From contig NW_022985190.1 of NCBI RefSeq assembly GCF_010093535.1, positions 325,443-389,442 of the forward strand: a stretch of 64,000 nucleotides of DNA, in the 5' to 3' direction. This stretch comes from Lindgomyces ingoldianus. Lineage: Eukaryota > Ascomycota > Dothideomycetes > Pleosporales > Lindgomycetaceae. Below, piece by piece: positions 26,844-36,851 of this stretch (position 1 is the stretch's first letter; each line of letters opens with the position of its first letter). The notes under the pieces were generated by a model. That model searched no databases. It had not been told where the DNA came from and saw only the letters and a list, made by a program, of their open reading frames with translations. The position numbers were made by a program, and so were the translations under genes.

Positions 26844-27973
26844 ATGTAAGCCCGCAATGAATCAATTGACCTGTTATGCGACGCTCACATTTCCTACCCC
26901 AGGTTTCTCCTCCGCCGCACAGCAGCTCGTGCTCTATCGGCGAGTCCCTCGAAGGCTATCTTCGTGAAGCCACGTTCAATCAATACACGTGCGCCTGTTG
27001 CTTTCCGATCAAGACAACAGCAATGGAACGTATCGGTCTTCCAACGGAGATTCGCAAGCGACGAGGTCGCAAAAACAGAGAGCGAGGAAGCAAAGGCAGA
27101 GGCTGCATCAGAAGCATCTTCCGAGAGTTTTGCGCAAACCGCCGCCGAAGCGCCCGTCGAGGAATCTGTGGCACCCGCTCCGGAAGCTCCCCAAGCAGAG
27201 TCAACAAATGAATCCGCCACAGTTGGTGTCGATGCTCTAGAGGCAGCCGCCTCTCAAGGTACCGAGGGCAGAGGATTCAAGGGTCACAATGCGACCCCTA
27301 ATAAGACCATCTACGTTGGCAACTTGTACTACGAGGTCACCGAGGACCAACTGAAGCGCGTTTTCTCCCGTTTCGGTGCCATTGATAGTGTCAAGGTTGT
27401 TTACGACAACAGGGGAATGAGTCGAGGGTATGACTTTCCCTCGCAAGTGATGATGTCTTTCCGCTAACCGCATCATCCAGCTTCGCCTACGTTGAGTATG
27501 AGAACATTTCCGATGCTCAGGCCGCTGTCGAAAATCTCGACATGCAGGTCTTCGAAGGCCGAAACCTCGTCGTGCAATTCCACCGACCCAAATCTGCCAA
27601 GAAGACGTTTGGTGAATTCCCGGCGAACCCTCCCGCCAAGACTCTCTTCATTGGAAACATGTCGTTTGAAATGTCAGACAAGGATCTCAACGACCTGTTC
27701 CGCGATATTCGCAATGTCATGGACGTCCGTGTTGCAATTGACAGGAGGACCGGCCAGCCACGGGGCTTCGCTCACGCCGACTTCATTGACGTCGCCAGCG
27801 CTACGAGGGCAAGGGAGGTGTTAAAGACGAAGGTCATCTACGGGAGACAGCTTCGCGTTGATTTCAGCAAGTCGGGAACACAACAGCAAAGGGAGCCGAG
27901 GCAAGAGAGGACTGACAGAGGTGGCAGAGGCGACAGAGACGACAGGTCAAGCAACAGGCCTGAGCAGTTCTAA
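26844..27973 (+). CDS. Mitochondrial two-RRM RNA-binding protein
   Basis: Exons 26844..26845, 26903..27427, 27481..27973; 339 residues. The first coding exon is just AT, and the G of the start codon is the first base of exon 2, so the initiator ATG is interrupted by a 57-nt intron. The N-terminus FLLRRTAARALSASPSKAIF and the following RSRQQQWNVSVFQRRFAS look like a mitochondrial presequence with a cleavage-type motif. A Glu/Ala-rich linker follows. RRM1 (about 134-205) has RNP2 IYVGNLYY and RNP1 RGFAYVEY across the last intron; RRM2 (about 227-300) has LFIGNMSF and RGFAHADF. The tail is Arg/Asp/Gly-rich (TDRGGRGDRDDRSS). The role is probably mitochondrial RNA processing or stability; the substrate is unknown. 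Confidence 0.85.
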
Positions 27974-28608
27974 GTGGAGTGAGAATGTGAAAAGGATAGA
28001 CATGTGGATTGGCAAGCATAATAGTGTGGATGGTCAATTTCTGTCATGAAGCGAAGGACTTCCTCTTCCTGTCGCATACTGCGATCTTCTCGATTACCGT
28101 TTCCCTGCTGTTTTGATAAATTGGGCGATGTGTATAATATTAGAGGAGCGTCATGGCGTTTGACTAACCCCTCTCTTTGGCGTATAGATGAAAAGGTGAA
28201 CGTGAGTTGGAATGAATTTACAATTGACCTTCCACCACTTGCTCTATCCTTTCTATGTACGCCTCACTGTTGAGGACTGTGGAGATGTGGGAAATGTGCA
28301 TCGCTGTGAATGGCGTCTACCGAAAAGGCCCAAGACATGGCTTGATGTGTTGTTATTATCCGAAGACGAGGCTCTTTGCGCTCATTCACTGCTCTGTTTT
28401 CGTGCACGGTCGCCGGTTCCCACTTGTGGATTTGGACCTCGGCGTGCGGCAGCGAAACCGAGCCCCACGTCTTTCAAGCATTTGCTGATCAATACATAGC
28501 CACAGCCCTCTACGGCTTTCTTGTATACTCTATAGCAACCCTGGAGCTCCTCCCAGACATAGGTTGAGCTTCATCGACTGTTTCTTTTCTCGATTTTGGA
28601 TTTCGACG
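27974..28608. other. Intergenic region, RRM gene to PEX5
   Basis: 635 bp between two plus-strand genes. Open frames of 60-95 codons are present but show no domain or splice support. The right end is the PEX5 promoter. Confidence 0.5.
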
Positions 28609-30646
28609 ATGTCGTTTCTCGGAGGCGCGGAGTGCTCGACCGCGGGCAACCCACTCTCACAGTTCACAAAACATGTCCAGGACGATAAGTCATTGCAGAG
28701 GGACCGTCTGGTTGGGAGGGGGCCTGGGGGTGTGCAGGAGGGTATGAGGAGTCAGCAGATGGGTGGAGGGTCGGACGGGGTAAGTTATCTTAGGCGCAGA
28801 GGGACGTTGTTGCGCTTTTGGACAGCTTCGAAGGCTGAGGGATGAAGACCTTATTCAGCAATGGCCAGGCTGACGATGAGGCTTCTAGATGATGAACGAA
28901 TTCATGCAGCAGCCTGCCCAGCTCCCCCAGGCACATGGTCCAGCATCGCCCTTCGCGATGGAGCACATGCGGAGAGAACTGGAGCGGGCACAGCACAGCG
29001 GATCCCCAGGCTGGGCAGCAGAGTTTGACCCAGGAATGGAGGCACCAGCAGCCATGGGCCCGGGGCTGCAGGAGAGACCCGCAGGCTTCAATCCCGCCGA
29101 GTTTGCAAAATACCAGCAGATGAACCCGACCGCCCGGACAGCGAGCCCGACAGTCAGTTCTCCGCCGTCGATGATGGGGTACCAGCGGCCGATGGGCTTT
29201 GGCATGGGAATGAATGGAATCGGCATGGGCGGCATGGGCATGATGCAGCAGCCATATGCTCCACAAAACTTCCAGCAGCCCATGCAAGACTCTGGCAAGG
29301 GCAAAGGCCGCATGGTTGAGCTCGACGATCAAGACTGGGAGGCACAGTTCGCACAACTCGAAAAGTCAGATCAACAGCAGGATCTCGATGCTCTAGATAG
29401 GGAAGCGAATGCGCATATAGAGGCGGAGCTGAATGAAATGGACAGGTCAGTAGATCTAGACGCTCCTGATTTCGGCGATTTCGAGTCCATTTGGAGGGGC
29501 ATCCAAGCTGAGACTGAGCACGCTAGACAACTTGCCAACGAGGAGAACTTCGTCGACGGCATGCACATGGGCGACATGGATCAGTGGGAGGGCTTCGATG
29601 GGCTGAACACGCATTCCGCTCGCGATCCCCCGTTTAGCGACTATCTTTTCGAGCAGAATAATCCCTTACAAGACATGGTCAATCCATTCGAGGAAGGCAT
29701 CAAAATAATGGAAGAAGGCGGGAACCTCTCGCTTGCGGCGCTTGCGTTTGAGGCTGCTGTTCAGAAAGATCCACAGCACGTTGCAGCTTGGGTGAAGCTG
29801 GGAGAAGCGCAAGCTCAAAACGAGAAAGAGACACCTGCGATCCGCGCCCTTGAGCAGGCATTAAAGTATGATCCTTCGAATATCGATGCCTTAATGGGTC
29901 TCGCGGTATCATACACAAACGAAGGATATGAGAGCACAGCATACCGCACATTAGAGCGATGGCTAGCTACGAAGTATCCGACATTGATCAAAGAACCTTT
30001 ATCCTCGGACGCTGACATGGGCTTCACGGACCGACACCTCCTCCACGAGAAGGTCACGAATCTCTTCATCGAGGCTGCACAGTTGTCGCCTTCGGGTGAA
30101 CAGATGGATCCGGATGTGCAAGTGGGTCTAGGTGTACTCTTCTACGGCGTGGAAGAATACGACAAGGCCGTCGACTGCTTTGGAGCCGCCCTCGCCTCGA
30201 CCGAATCAGGAACCACAAACTCATCATCGCAAGTCCATCTACTCTGGAACCGCCTCGGCGCCACCCTTGCGAATTCAGGAAGGAGTGAAGAAGCCATCGA
30301 CGCGTACTCCCGTGCTCTGTCCCTCCGACCCAACTTCGTCCGCGCACGTTACAACCTTGGCGTGTCGTGCATTAATATTGGATGTTTTACGGAAGCTGCG
30401 CAACACCTTCTCGGCGCTCTGGCGATGCACAAAGTCGTTGAGCGGGAAGGCAAAGAGCGCGCGCGAGAAGTGGTGGGCGATGGCGTGTCAGATAGCCAGC
30501 TCGATAACATGATCCAGCAAAACCAGAGCACGAATTTGTACGATACACTAAGGAGAGTATTTGGGCAGATGGGAAGGAGGGATCTTGCAGATATGGTGGG
30601 CCCGGGTCTAGATGTGGAGAAATTTCGAGGAGAGTTTGAGTTTTGA
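28609..30646 (+). CDS. PEX5: Peroxisomal PTS1 receptor Pex5
   Basis: Cycling receptor that binds C-terminal SKL-type signals in the cytosol and delivers cargo to the peroxisomal docking complex. Exons 28609..28779 and 28889..30646; 642 residues. The N-terminus MSFLGGAECSTAGNPLSQFT holds the conserved Cys (residue 9) that is mono-ubiquitinated for receptor recycling. WxxxF/Y docking motifs are visible as WAAEF, WEAQF and the related WEGFDGL. A Met/Gly-rich segment (GFGMGMNGIGMGGMGMMQQ) lies between them. The C-terminal half is a TPR array from about residue 335, for example AAWVKLGEAQAQNEKETPAI and RLGATLANSGRSEEAIDAYS, ending RARYNLGVSCINIGCFTEAA. The first exon is required because it supplies the Cys motif. 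Confidence 0.95.
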
Positions 30647-31323
30647 GATGGAGGTAGAAGTACAGAGAAATGCGAATATAAATAATGAAGGGTATAACGA
30701 CTGGCTGTTGGAAAAGGTCAGGGAGAGGGAGCGAGAGATTCTGAATGGCAGGGGCGAGGAAAATGTTGGCGATAGTTGCTGCTGGGGCACGCGGAGTGCG
30801 GAAGTTAGCATGGATTGTGTATGGAAAATTCGCGGTGGTGTTTAGGTTTGTCATTGCATGCATACATGTATGCATATCAATGAAGGGGCTTGGATGCACT
30901 TCTGCCAGGTCAAACGTATCACGAATAAACAGCATGTCATCTCTCTAGGGTTCGTAAACTTGAATTGCCACAATCGTGTCTCTCGGGGGCTCCGAATCGC
31001 ATCATTTAGGCACGGTGCAAGGTCAGACATTTGGCAGGAGAGTAACATGGAATTAGGATCGTATCTTATCGGGGTTCTGATCCAATGAACGCAGCACGGG
31101 GTAAAGATCGCCATCCTAGTTATCCTGCAGGAACAGTTCGCTGTTCGCCGCCAACCCGGGTCTTGAGTTGCGGACCTGCCGTATGCGGGAAGGAGCTATA
31201 CCGGACAGTATGATGAGGGACATTTAAAGTAGGAAGATGTCCTGTAGGTAAATTCAATTAGCACTGACTCTCTTTGGTTGAGCGTCTGTGTGGGCTTTTT
31301 GGTTTTTGTGGCAAAGTGATACA
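30647..31323. other. Intergenic region, PEX5 to RNase T2
   Basis: No gene seen. It contains an exact 18-bp palindrome ATGCATACATGTATGCAT at 30858-30875 in the PEX5 3' flank. Confidence 0.5.
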
Positions 31324-32488
31324 ATGTGGCTGAAAGATTTAAAGACTGCAGCAGTGGGGCTAGGGATGGTGGGAGGAGCTGTGGCACAATTATATCCAGG
31401 GCAGAGTCCTGTAAATCATACCTGTCTACTTCGTACGTCTCCCACCTTCCTCCTGCTTTCCCCCTTTTCTCCCTCCCATGCAATCCAACCCCATTCAACC
31501 CGACCCTATCCAACCGAGCCCCACCCCATCCCCCTAACTCCCTGGCCCAGAACCCTCTCTCCTCTCCTGTCCCCCGCAAAACCCCTCCATCGTCGACTCC
31601 TGCTGCACTGAAACCTTTGGTGGCCTCCTTCTGTCCACACAATTCTGGTCTACCTACACCAACCGCGAGTCCTCGGGTCAGCTTCTCCCCCAAAACTCCT
31701 GGACACTGCACGGTCTGTGGCCTGATTTTTGCAACGGGAGTTTTACGCAGTACTGCGACCTATCCCGACAATACGATCCCATTCCCTCGCCGAATACTAC
31801 TGACGGTACGAGGAATGGAACGAAGGTGCCCCCGTATACAGGGCCGGATATCGGGACGTTCGTGAAGGGGTTTGGGAGGTATGATTTGCTGGATTATATG
31901 AACACGTACTGGATCGCGCAAAACCAAGAAAACTCTGGGTTCTGGGGTCATGAGTTTAGTAAACATGCCACCTGCTTCTCAACTTTCAACACCGCATGCT
32001 ATGGTCCGAAATACGTTCAGCATTCCGAGGTGGTGGATTTCTTTGAAACTGCGGTGCAGTGGTATAAGAAAGTCCCAACGTATAAGTGGTTGAGGAAGGA
32101 GGGGATTGTGCCAAGTAATACGACGACGTATAGTTATAAGGAGATTGCGGGGGTGCTGGGGAGGAGGCATGGAGCAGTGCCGTATGTGGGGTGTACGGGA
32201 CAGAGATGGAATAATACAGAGGAGGGGAGGGGTGGGGTAGATAGCGGGTTTACGGTACTGAGTGAGGTTTGGTACTATGATTATGTATGTTGGACACCAT
32301 CTGGGAAAGGGGTTTGAAGCGAAGATGTGCTAACGACTGTTGTATAGGCATATGGTCGGCCGCAAGATGGGAAGACGGTGCCGGTTAATGCGACGGGGAG
32401 TCAGACAAATTGTGCGAAGGTCGAGGGGGCGATTCGTTATTATGAGAGGACGAAGGGGTCCGAGCGGACCCCTAGGGTACCATATTGA
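31324..32488 (+). CDS. Secreted ribonuclease T2
   Basis: Acid endoribonuclease that cleaves single-stranded RNA through a 2',3'-cyclic phosphate; extracellular or vacuolar. Exons: 31324..31432, 31551..32284, 32348..32488; 327 residues. A signal peptide ends near residue 21 (VGLGMVGGAVA then QLYPGQS). Catalytic segment CAS I is HGLWPDFC (about residue 89) and CAS II is FWGHEFSKHATC (about 166), each with its catalytic His. Cysteines matching the T2 disulfides are present (CPPQNPSIVDSCCTETFGG). Several N-glycosylation sequons occur (NGSF, NTTD, NGTK). The 118-nt first intron is very C/T-rich, and exon 2 was found by homology to the T2 core, because the frame seen without splicing gives an unrelated reading. 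The normal family length is complete. Confidence 0.93.
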
Positions 32489-32937
32489 GAGAAGAAGTTT
32501 GGGGAAGAGGGAATGGTAATGTGTGATGAATGAATTGAAAACGAAATGGAATAAAAAAATGTCCTTGGTCTTTGAATTTTAGCACTATTAACAGAATTAG
32601 ATAAGATGGCCCAGACATTGGGGACTTGAGACCATCATGCCTGTCCACTGGTGGTGGAGATCCAGTGAAGCCGTGCGTGGAGGAACCATTGGATTCCGAT
32701 CTCGACGCCAAATGTCGCCCTCCACCAATCGCGTTTGCCAGCGTGGACCAAGACGACCAACGGCAAGCCGGGTTGACAATTTGTCCGTCATCCCGAACTT
32801 GCAGTCCCTCTGCTTCTCTTAAACTCTATCTCCGTTGCCCATCGTCTTCTGCTTCTACTACATCTACCATTATTCCCCATCGCAATGGCGTTCCCCCCCA
32901 CCTCCACAATACCCTCACGCACATTCCGGAAGCAACA
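32489..32937. other. Intergenic region, RNase T2 to NAPE-PLD-like gene
   Basis: 449 bp. A continuous frame runs in from 32626 into the next gene, but its composition is not coding-like and the conserved part starts later; I treat this as promoter. Confidence 0.5.
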
Positions 32938-34188
32938 ATGCCTCCCTTATCCACCATAACGCCTCTCCCCACCCGTTGCCCTCTAAACTACCCTACCCCC
33001 CCACCCCACCACGTCGGCACACCACCAACATCCTTTGTCAACCCCTGGCCCTCCTACAACCACACAAATGTATCCCAGGTCATTAAAACACGGTGGTTCA
33101 GTCCGAAAAACTACGCTCCCGTGCCCCAGGACAGGGTCGGCCTTCCCGCGATCCGGACACTGAATTTCGGGGAAGAATCTGCAGAGAATGGGTTGAAAGC
33201 GACATGGATCGGCCATGCGAGCTTCCTCGTCGAGGCCACAAAAGCTGAAGGGAAGGAAAGGGGGATGAGGATATTACTGGACCCTGTATGGAGCGAGAGA
33301 GTCGGGCCGTATGGTATGATCGGCCCAATACGATTTACGCCTCCGCCGTGTACGGTTGATGAGCTACCCAATGTTGATGCTGTGTGTATCAGTCATGACC
33401 ATTATGATCATCTTGATTCGGATACATTGAAGAAGTTGAATGCGAAGCAGAAGGGGGATTTGAGTTTTTTTTGTGGGTTGGGGGTTAAAGCTGTGCTGTT
33501 GGGTTTGGAAATAGGGATAAAAGATGAGCAGGTTGTGGAATTGGATTGGTGGGATGGAGTTAAGGTTGAAAAAGAAGGCCTAGAAAGTGTGGAACTTGTG
33601 TGTACTCCTGCGCAACATCGGTCGGGGAGAGCGCCGTGGAATTTCCAGAGGACGCTCTGGTGTAGTTGGGTTGTGAAGGAGACTCTCACGCCATCTTCTA
33701 GGGCTGGGAAGTCTCTTTTTTTCGCAGGTAAGCCCCCCAACCCCTGTGTCCATACATTTTTCTGGCATGGATAATGGTGTGGTGAATGTTGTTAACACCT
33801 CCCAGGCGATACAGGCTACTGCCACGTCCCCTCCGACGACCTCCCCTCCCACCACTCCGCGCCCCACCCTCCCTGTCCCGCCTTTAGCGAAATCGGGACT
33901 CTCCATGGGCCTTTCGATCTCGCTCTCCTGCCCATCGGCTGCTACCAACCTCGTGCTTTCATGTCCGGAGTGCACTCAAGCCCGGAGGACTCAATTTCTA
34001 TACATAAGAACGTGCGGAGTAAGAAGAGTATTGGGATGCACTATGGGACATTTAGGGGGAGCTTAAGTGAGCATTTTGAGCCGGTTACCGAGCCGCCGGA
34101 GAGGTGGAAGAGTGCGGCGGAGAAGGAGGGATTGGTGTGGGGGTCGGAGGTTGGGTTGTGTGATGTCGGGGAGACGGTCGTGGTTTGA
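32938..34188 (+). CDS. NAPE-PLD-like metallo-beta-lactamase-fold hydrolase
   Basis: Zinc-dependent phosphodiesterase of the N-acyl-phosphatidylethanolamine phospholipase D family (yeast Fmp30 is a relative, mitochondrial inner membrane). Exons 32938..33727 and 33806..34188; 390 residues. Seen directly: WIGHASFLVE, then ILLDPVWSERVGPYGMIGP, the metal-binding HxHxDH motif in SHDHYDHLD (about residue 152), CTPAQHRSGRAPWNF with its metal His, LFFAGDTGYCH across the intron with the bridging Asp, and IGMHYGTFRGS near the end with the last His. All metal ligands of the fold are present, so the enzyme looks intact. The N-terminus is Pro/Thr-rich; a long in-frame upstream extension was rejected in favour of this ATG. 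Substrate is inferred from family. Confidence 0.88.
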
Positions 34189-34671
34189 AAAGGAAGGGGA
34201 TTGTTTCATTGGCATACACAGGTTTGAGATTTTGTTTTCAAGAAGTGCAACCTCAATTCATTGCTGTTAACCCCGGAGCTCGCTACCTTAGCACCGCCTC
34301 ATTCACAGACACCTCGCTAAGCAGGGTATCCCTGCAAGTCCAAGGCAACGTCAGGCAACACTGCGCCACATCTGCAAGCTAATTCCACACCGCGTTCAGC
34401 TGCTCAGGCATCTCTAACCCCGCATCTATCGCTGAAGTATAATTCGTCACTGCGAAGCTATCTCACCTGAACCAACTTCAGCTTCCCAGGCAGTACTGGG
34501 GGCCGACGGCGGTGAGATACTCGGAGGTTCTCAGAAGAAGACTCGGTATATAGCAAGTCCATTTTCGTCCACTTTTCTCCATCAGTCTGTCAATCTCCAA
34601 TCAACCACCCAGTACTTTTCAAAGCCTTCTGCGTTTTCTGGAGTATTTCTTCACTTTCCAAGTCTTCGTAT
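34189..34671. other. Intergenic region before the 320-residue gene
   Basis: 483 bp with no supported gene; probably the promoter of the next gene. Confidence 0.5.
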
Positions 34672-35634
34672 ATGACCCCCAACTCCCCAATCGACCAGTG
34701 GACCATCATTATGAACCACTCCGACGCCACCCCAACTCAAGCTCCCCAAGCCGGAGCCTCTGAGCCCAAAATCGATCTCACCATCAACACTAAACCCACT
34801 CCCAACGATACCACTACCACTGCCACCGAGAAGAAGGACTCCGACTGCACCTGTGGCGCACGCCCCACCATCAAACGCAACGACACCAACGACTCTGCCG
34901 CCGAAGACGAATATATTCCCCGCTCGGGTCGCACACGCCGCCGCCGTGACCCCCCCATCCGAATCTACTCCCGCTCTCCCATCCGCTACCGCTCCCGCAG
35001 TCCCGCTCGCTCAACCATGATTTCTTCATCCACAGCCCTCCTTGGAAAAGTCTCGAACTTCGACGGCATCGCCGATCTCCCATTCCCAGCCCGCTCTAGC
35101 GTTTACCTTGCCACCTTCCCGTTCACCGACCGTGATGTCAAAAAATGGTCGTGGTTGTTTGTGCATGGAGTTGAGGATACGTTTATCGGCAGGCGAGGAG
35201 AAAGAGAGGTGGACGTAGATGTCGATGAATTTGGATATCCGCTTCCGCCAGTGTATCATCACCGACGTGCGCGGTCGCCGTACTACGACCCCGTTAATAC
35301 GGATGTTCCATCGATTTTCTTGTCTCGTGCGCTTGATACAGGGGTTGTGCCAGAGCCGTCAGGTAAAGAGGACGCCAATGCGGGACTTAAGTATTGGATC
35401 GTGGTCCAGAATGCCAAGGGCAAGTCGTGGAAGCTGCTTATTGCGGATAACCGTACGGCGGCAGGGATCATGATTTATTATGAAGCTTTGAATGGGAACT
35501 CGATTCCGTTTGTGGGCGCTGTGTTGGGAGATCGGAAGAAGGGAGAGAGGGTGAAATTTGAGAGGGTGGAGGGGCTCGAGGACATGGCATCGATAAGGGA
35601 GAAGGAGGAGGGCACTATGGGCGTCGTTTGTTAG
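34672..35634 (+). CDS. Unrecognised 320-residue protein with SR-like segment
   Basis: Single exon, no introns. Residues 1-70 are Thr/Pro/Asp-rich. Residues 80-115 are Arg-rich with Ser-Arg pairs (RTRRRRDPPIRIYSRSPIRY). The second half looks folded: ALLGKVSNFDGIADLPFPAR, FPFTDRDVKKWSWLFVHGVE, LKYWIVVQNAKGKSWKLLIA, then YYEALNGNSIPFVGAVLGDR. I do not know the family. The part from about residue 188 to 230 bp beyond the stop codon is repeated 4.1 kb away as a decayed copy (39371-39998), which suggests that the gene is prone to duplication. Codon use is like the neighbouring genes. An internal Met at residue 14 is an alternative start. Confidence 0.65.
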   Translation: MTPNSPIDQWTIIMNHSDATPTQAPQAGASEPKIDLTINTKPTPNDTTTTATEKKDSDCTCGARPTIKRNDTNDSAAEDEYIPRSGRTRRRRDPPIRIYSRSPIRYRSRSPARSTMISSSTALLGKVSNFDGIADLPFPARSSVYLATFPFTDRDVKKWSWLFVHGVEDTFIGRRGEREVDVDVDEFGYPLPPVYHHRRARSPYYDPVNTDVPSIFLSRALDTGVVPEPSGKEDANAGLKYWIVVQNAKGKSWKLLIADNRTAAGIMIYYEALNGNSIPFVGAVLGDRKKGERVKFERVEGLEDMASIREKEEGTMGVVC

Positions 35635-35864
35635 ACTGGGATGGAACTTGGGCTTTTAGATCTAAGATTTTGAGGTTCTCTGCGGGGGTTTTACGTTCCG
35701 GGGTTTCCTTTTCGTGCTGTAATAAGGATTTGGCCCAGAATTTGACGGCGATGGTAGGGACTTCGTTCTTGTTCGCGATTTTATGTGGAATGGTCTCGAG
35801 AATACATTCATTTAGTCTAAATCGAAGTTATGAGTTCGCTTTTGCCTCTATTTCTCATGAAATT
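35234..35864 (+). repeat. Source copy of a segmental duplication
   Basis: About 630 bp covering the 3' half of the 320-residue gene and its downstream flank. It is repeated in direct orientation at 39371-39998 at roughly 90% identity by eye. The HET gene lies between the two copies. Confidence 0.9.
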
Positions 35865-36058
35865 TATTCCATAGTAACTTCCCAAAGTCGAACTGGAGAC
35901 TACAAACACAAAAATTGGAGTAACCTTCTTCGAACATGTGGAAAGTATGCTAACACTAGTCGTGAATTTCCGTGGTGTTGTTGCTCTTATTAGCTACCCC
36001 AATGTAGGGAGGTCTGTTTTGAAGGCTGGCAAAGCTTAAAGATTTCCACAAGCACATC

Positions 36059-36337
36059 TCAAGTAACGTTCGTCCCTGCGTTGCCGGATGCACGGTGTTG
36101 CGGGACAGGTTCACGCTTTGGACCTTCGGAGTCTCTCCCTCGCAAGTGTACGAAGCTATGGTTAATGCGCCACGATTCTATAGCTATTTTTCCTTTAAGA
36201 GACCAGTCTCTGACGAGGCCGGTCGCGATGTTAGTTATGCTGTCGATTGTTTCGTCAACGCTGTCAATTGACCCTTCAGCGATACCCCCCTGTCTATTCT
36301 CGATTTCGAGGATCTCCCTAGAAGTCGGTGGGCCTAA
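36059..36337 (-). pseudogene. Coding-like fragment, minus strand
   Basis: An open frame of about 90 codons with no ATG, ending in TGA. It reads LGPPTSREILEIENRQGG at its start and WSLKGKIAIESWRINHSF further on. Composition is coding-like, but both the start and the upstream exons are missing. I do not recognise it. It could be the last exon of a lost gene. Confidence 0.3.
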
Positions 36338-36676
36338 GAGAAAGCACGATCAGGGAAGATTGTATCTCTGAGCTTGAAAGGCTGCTTTAAGATAAAAAGG
36401 ATGTAGTCCGAGAGTTTCGCCAGTTCGAAGAGAAGATCGCGAAAAGCGTACCAGCGTGGCGGGATGCTCAAGAGTCACTTAGCATGCCATAGCTTGCATT
36501 ACCGTGCTCAGATGTCGCTGGATGCTATTGCGCTGAAATTAACCCTATACCTACCGTAGACCAGCCGCCAAAATAGCTGTGGTGCATAGCAATGGGTTTC
36601 TAAAAGTGTCTACGGCGGCCATGTGTTTATTCCCGCCCTGCGCTGCCCACAGTTGCCTGACAGCTACTTTCTCCCT

Positions 36677-36851
36677 TCAGCTCTTCAGCGCGGGGTTTGC
36701 AACAACATTCTTACACTCCACATATATATTATAGCCCTCTCCTCCCGTCGAGATAGCTGCACTTTTTTGCGTTGCTCTTGATAATTCCTCCGGCGAGTTA
36801 TCCACCTGCACCTTGCCAGAATACGTGAATTTGCCCCCTGTCTGCTTTGCT
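36677..36851 (-). pseudogene. Coding-like 3' fragment abutting the HET start
   Basis: Open frame ending at 36677, reading GGKFTYSGKVQVDNSPEELS and then TGGEGYNIYVECKNVVANPA before the stop. The frame runs on antisense into the HET coding region, where it is probably meaningless, so the fragment seems cut at or near the HET start. It may be the end of a gene truncated when the HET block arrived, or a short unrecognised gene. Confidence 0.3.

Larger units (their letters stand above)
35865..36851. other. Gene debris upstream of the HET gene
   Basis: Close to 1 kb with coding-like scraps on both strands but no intact gene. On the plus strand, about 36335-36492 reads as a helical segment (CISELERLL, stop, then DKKDVVREFRQFEEKIAKSV) interrupted by one stop codon. 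Two minus-strand scraps are listed separately. Confidence 0.5.

Noticed and set aside
30387..30935. 182-codon minus-strand frame over the PEX5 3' end
   Set aside because: Overlaps the conserved TPR exon in antisense; composition is not coding-like outside the overlap.
32626..32937. In-frame 5' extension of the NAPE-PLD-like gene
   Set aside because: No conserved motif and non-coding composition; the ATG at 32938 gives the usual N-terminal length.
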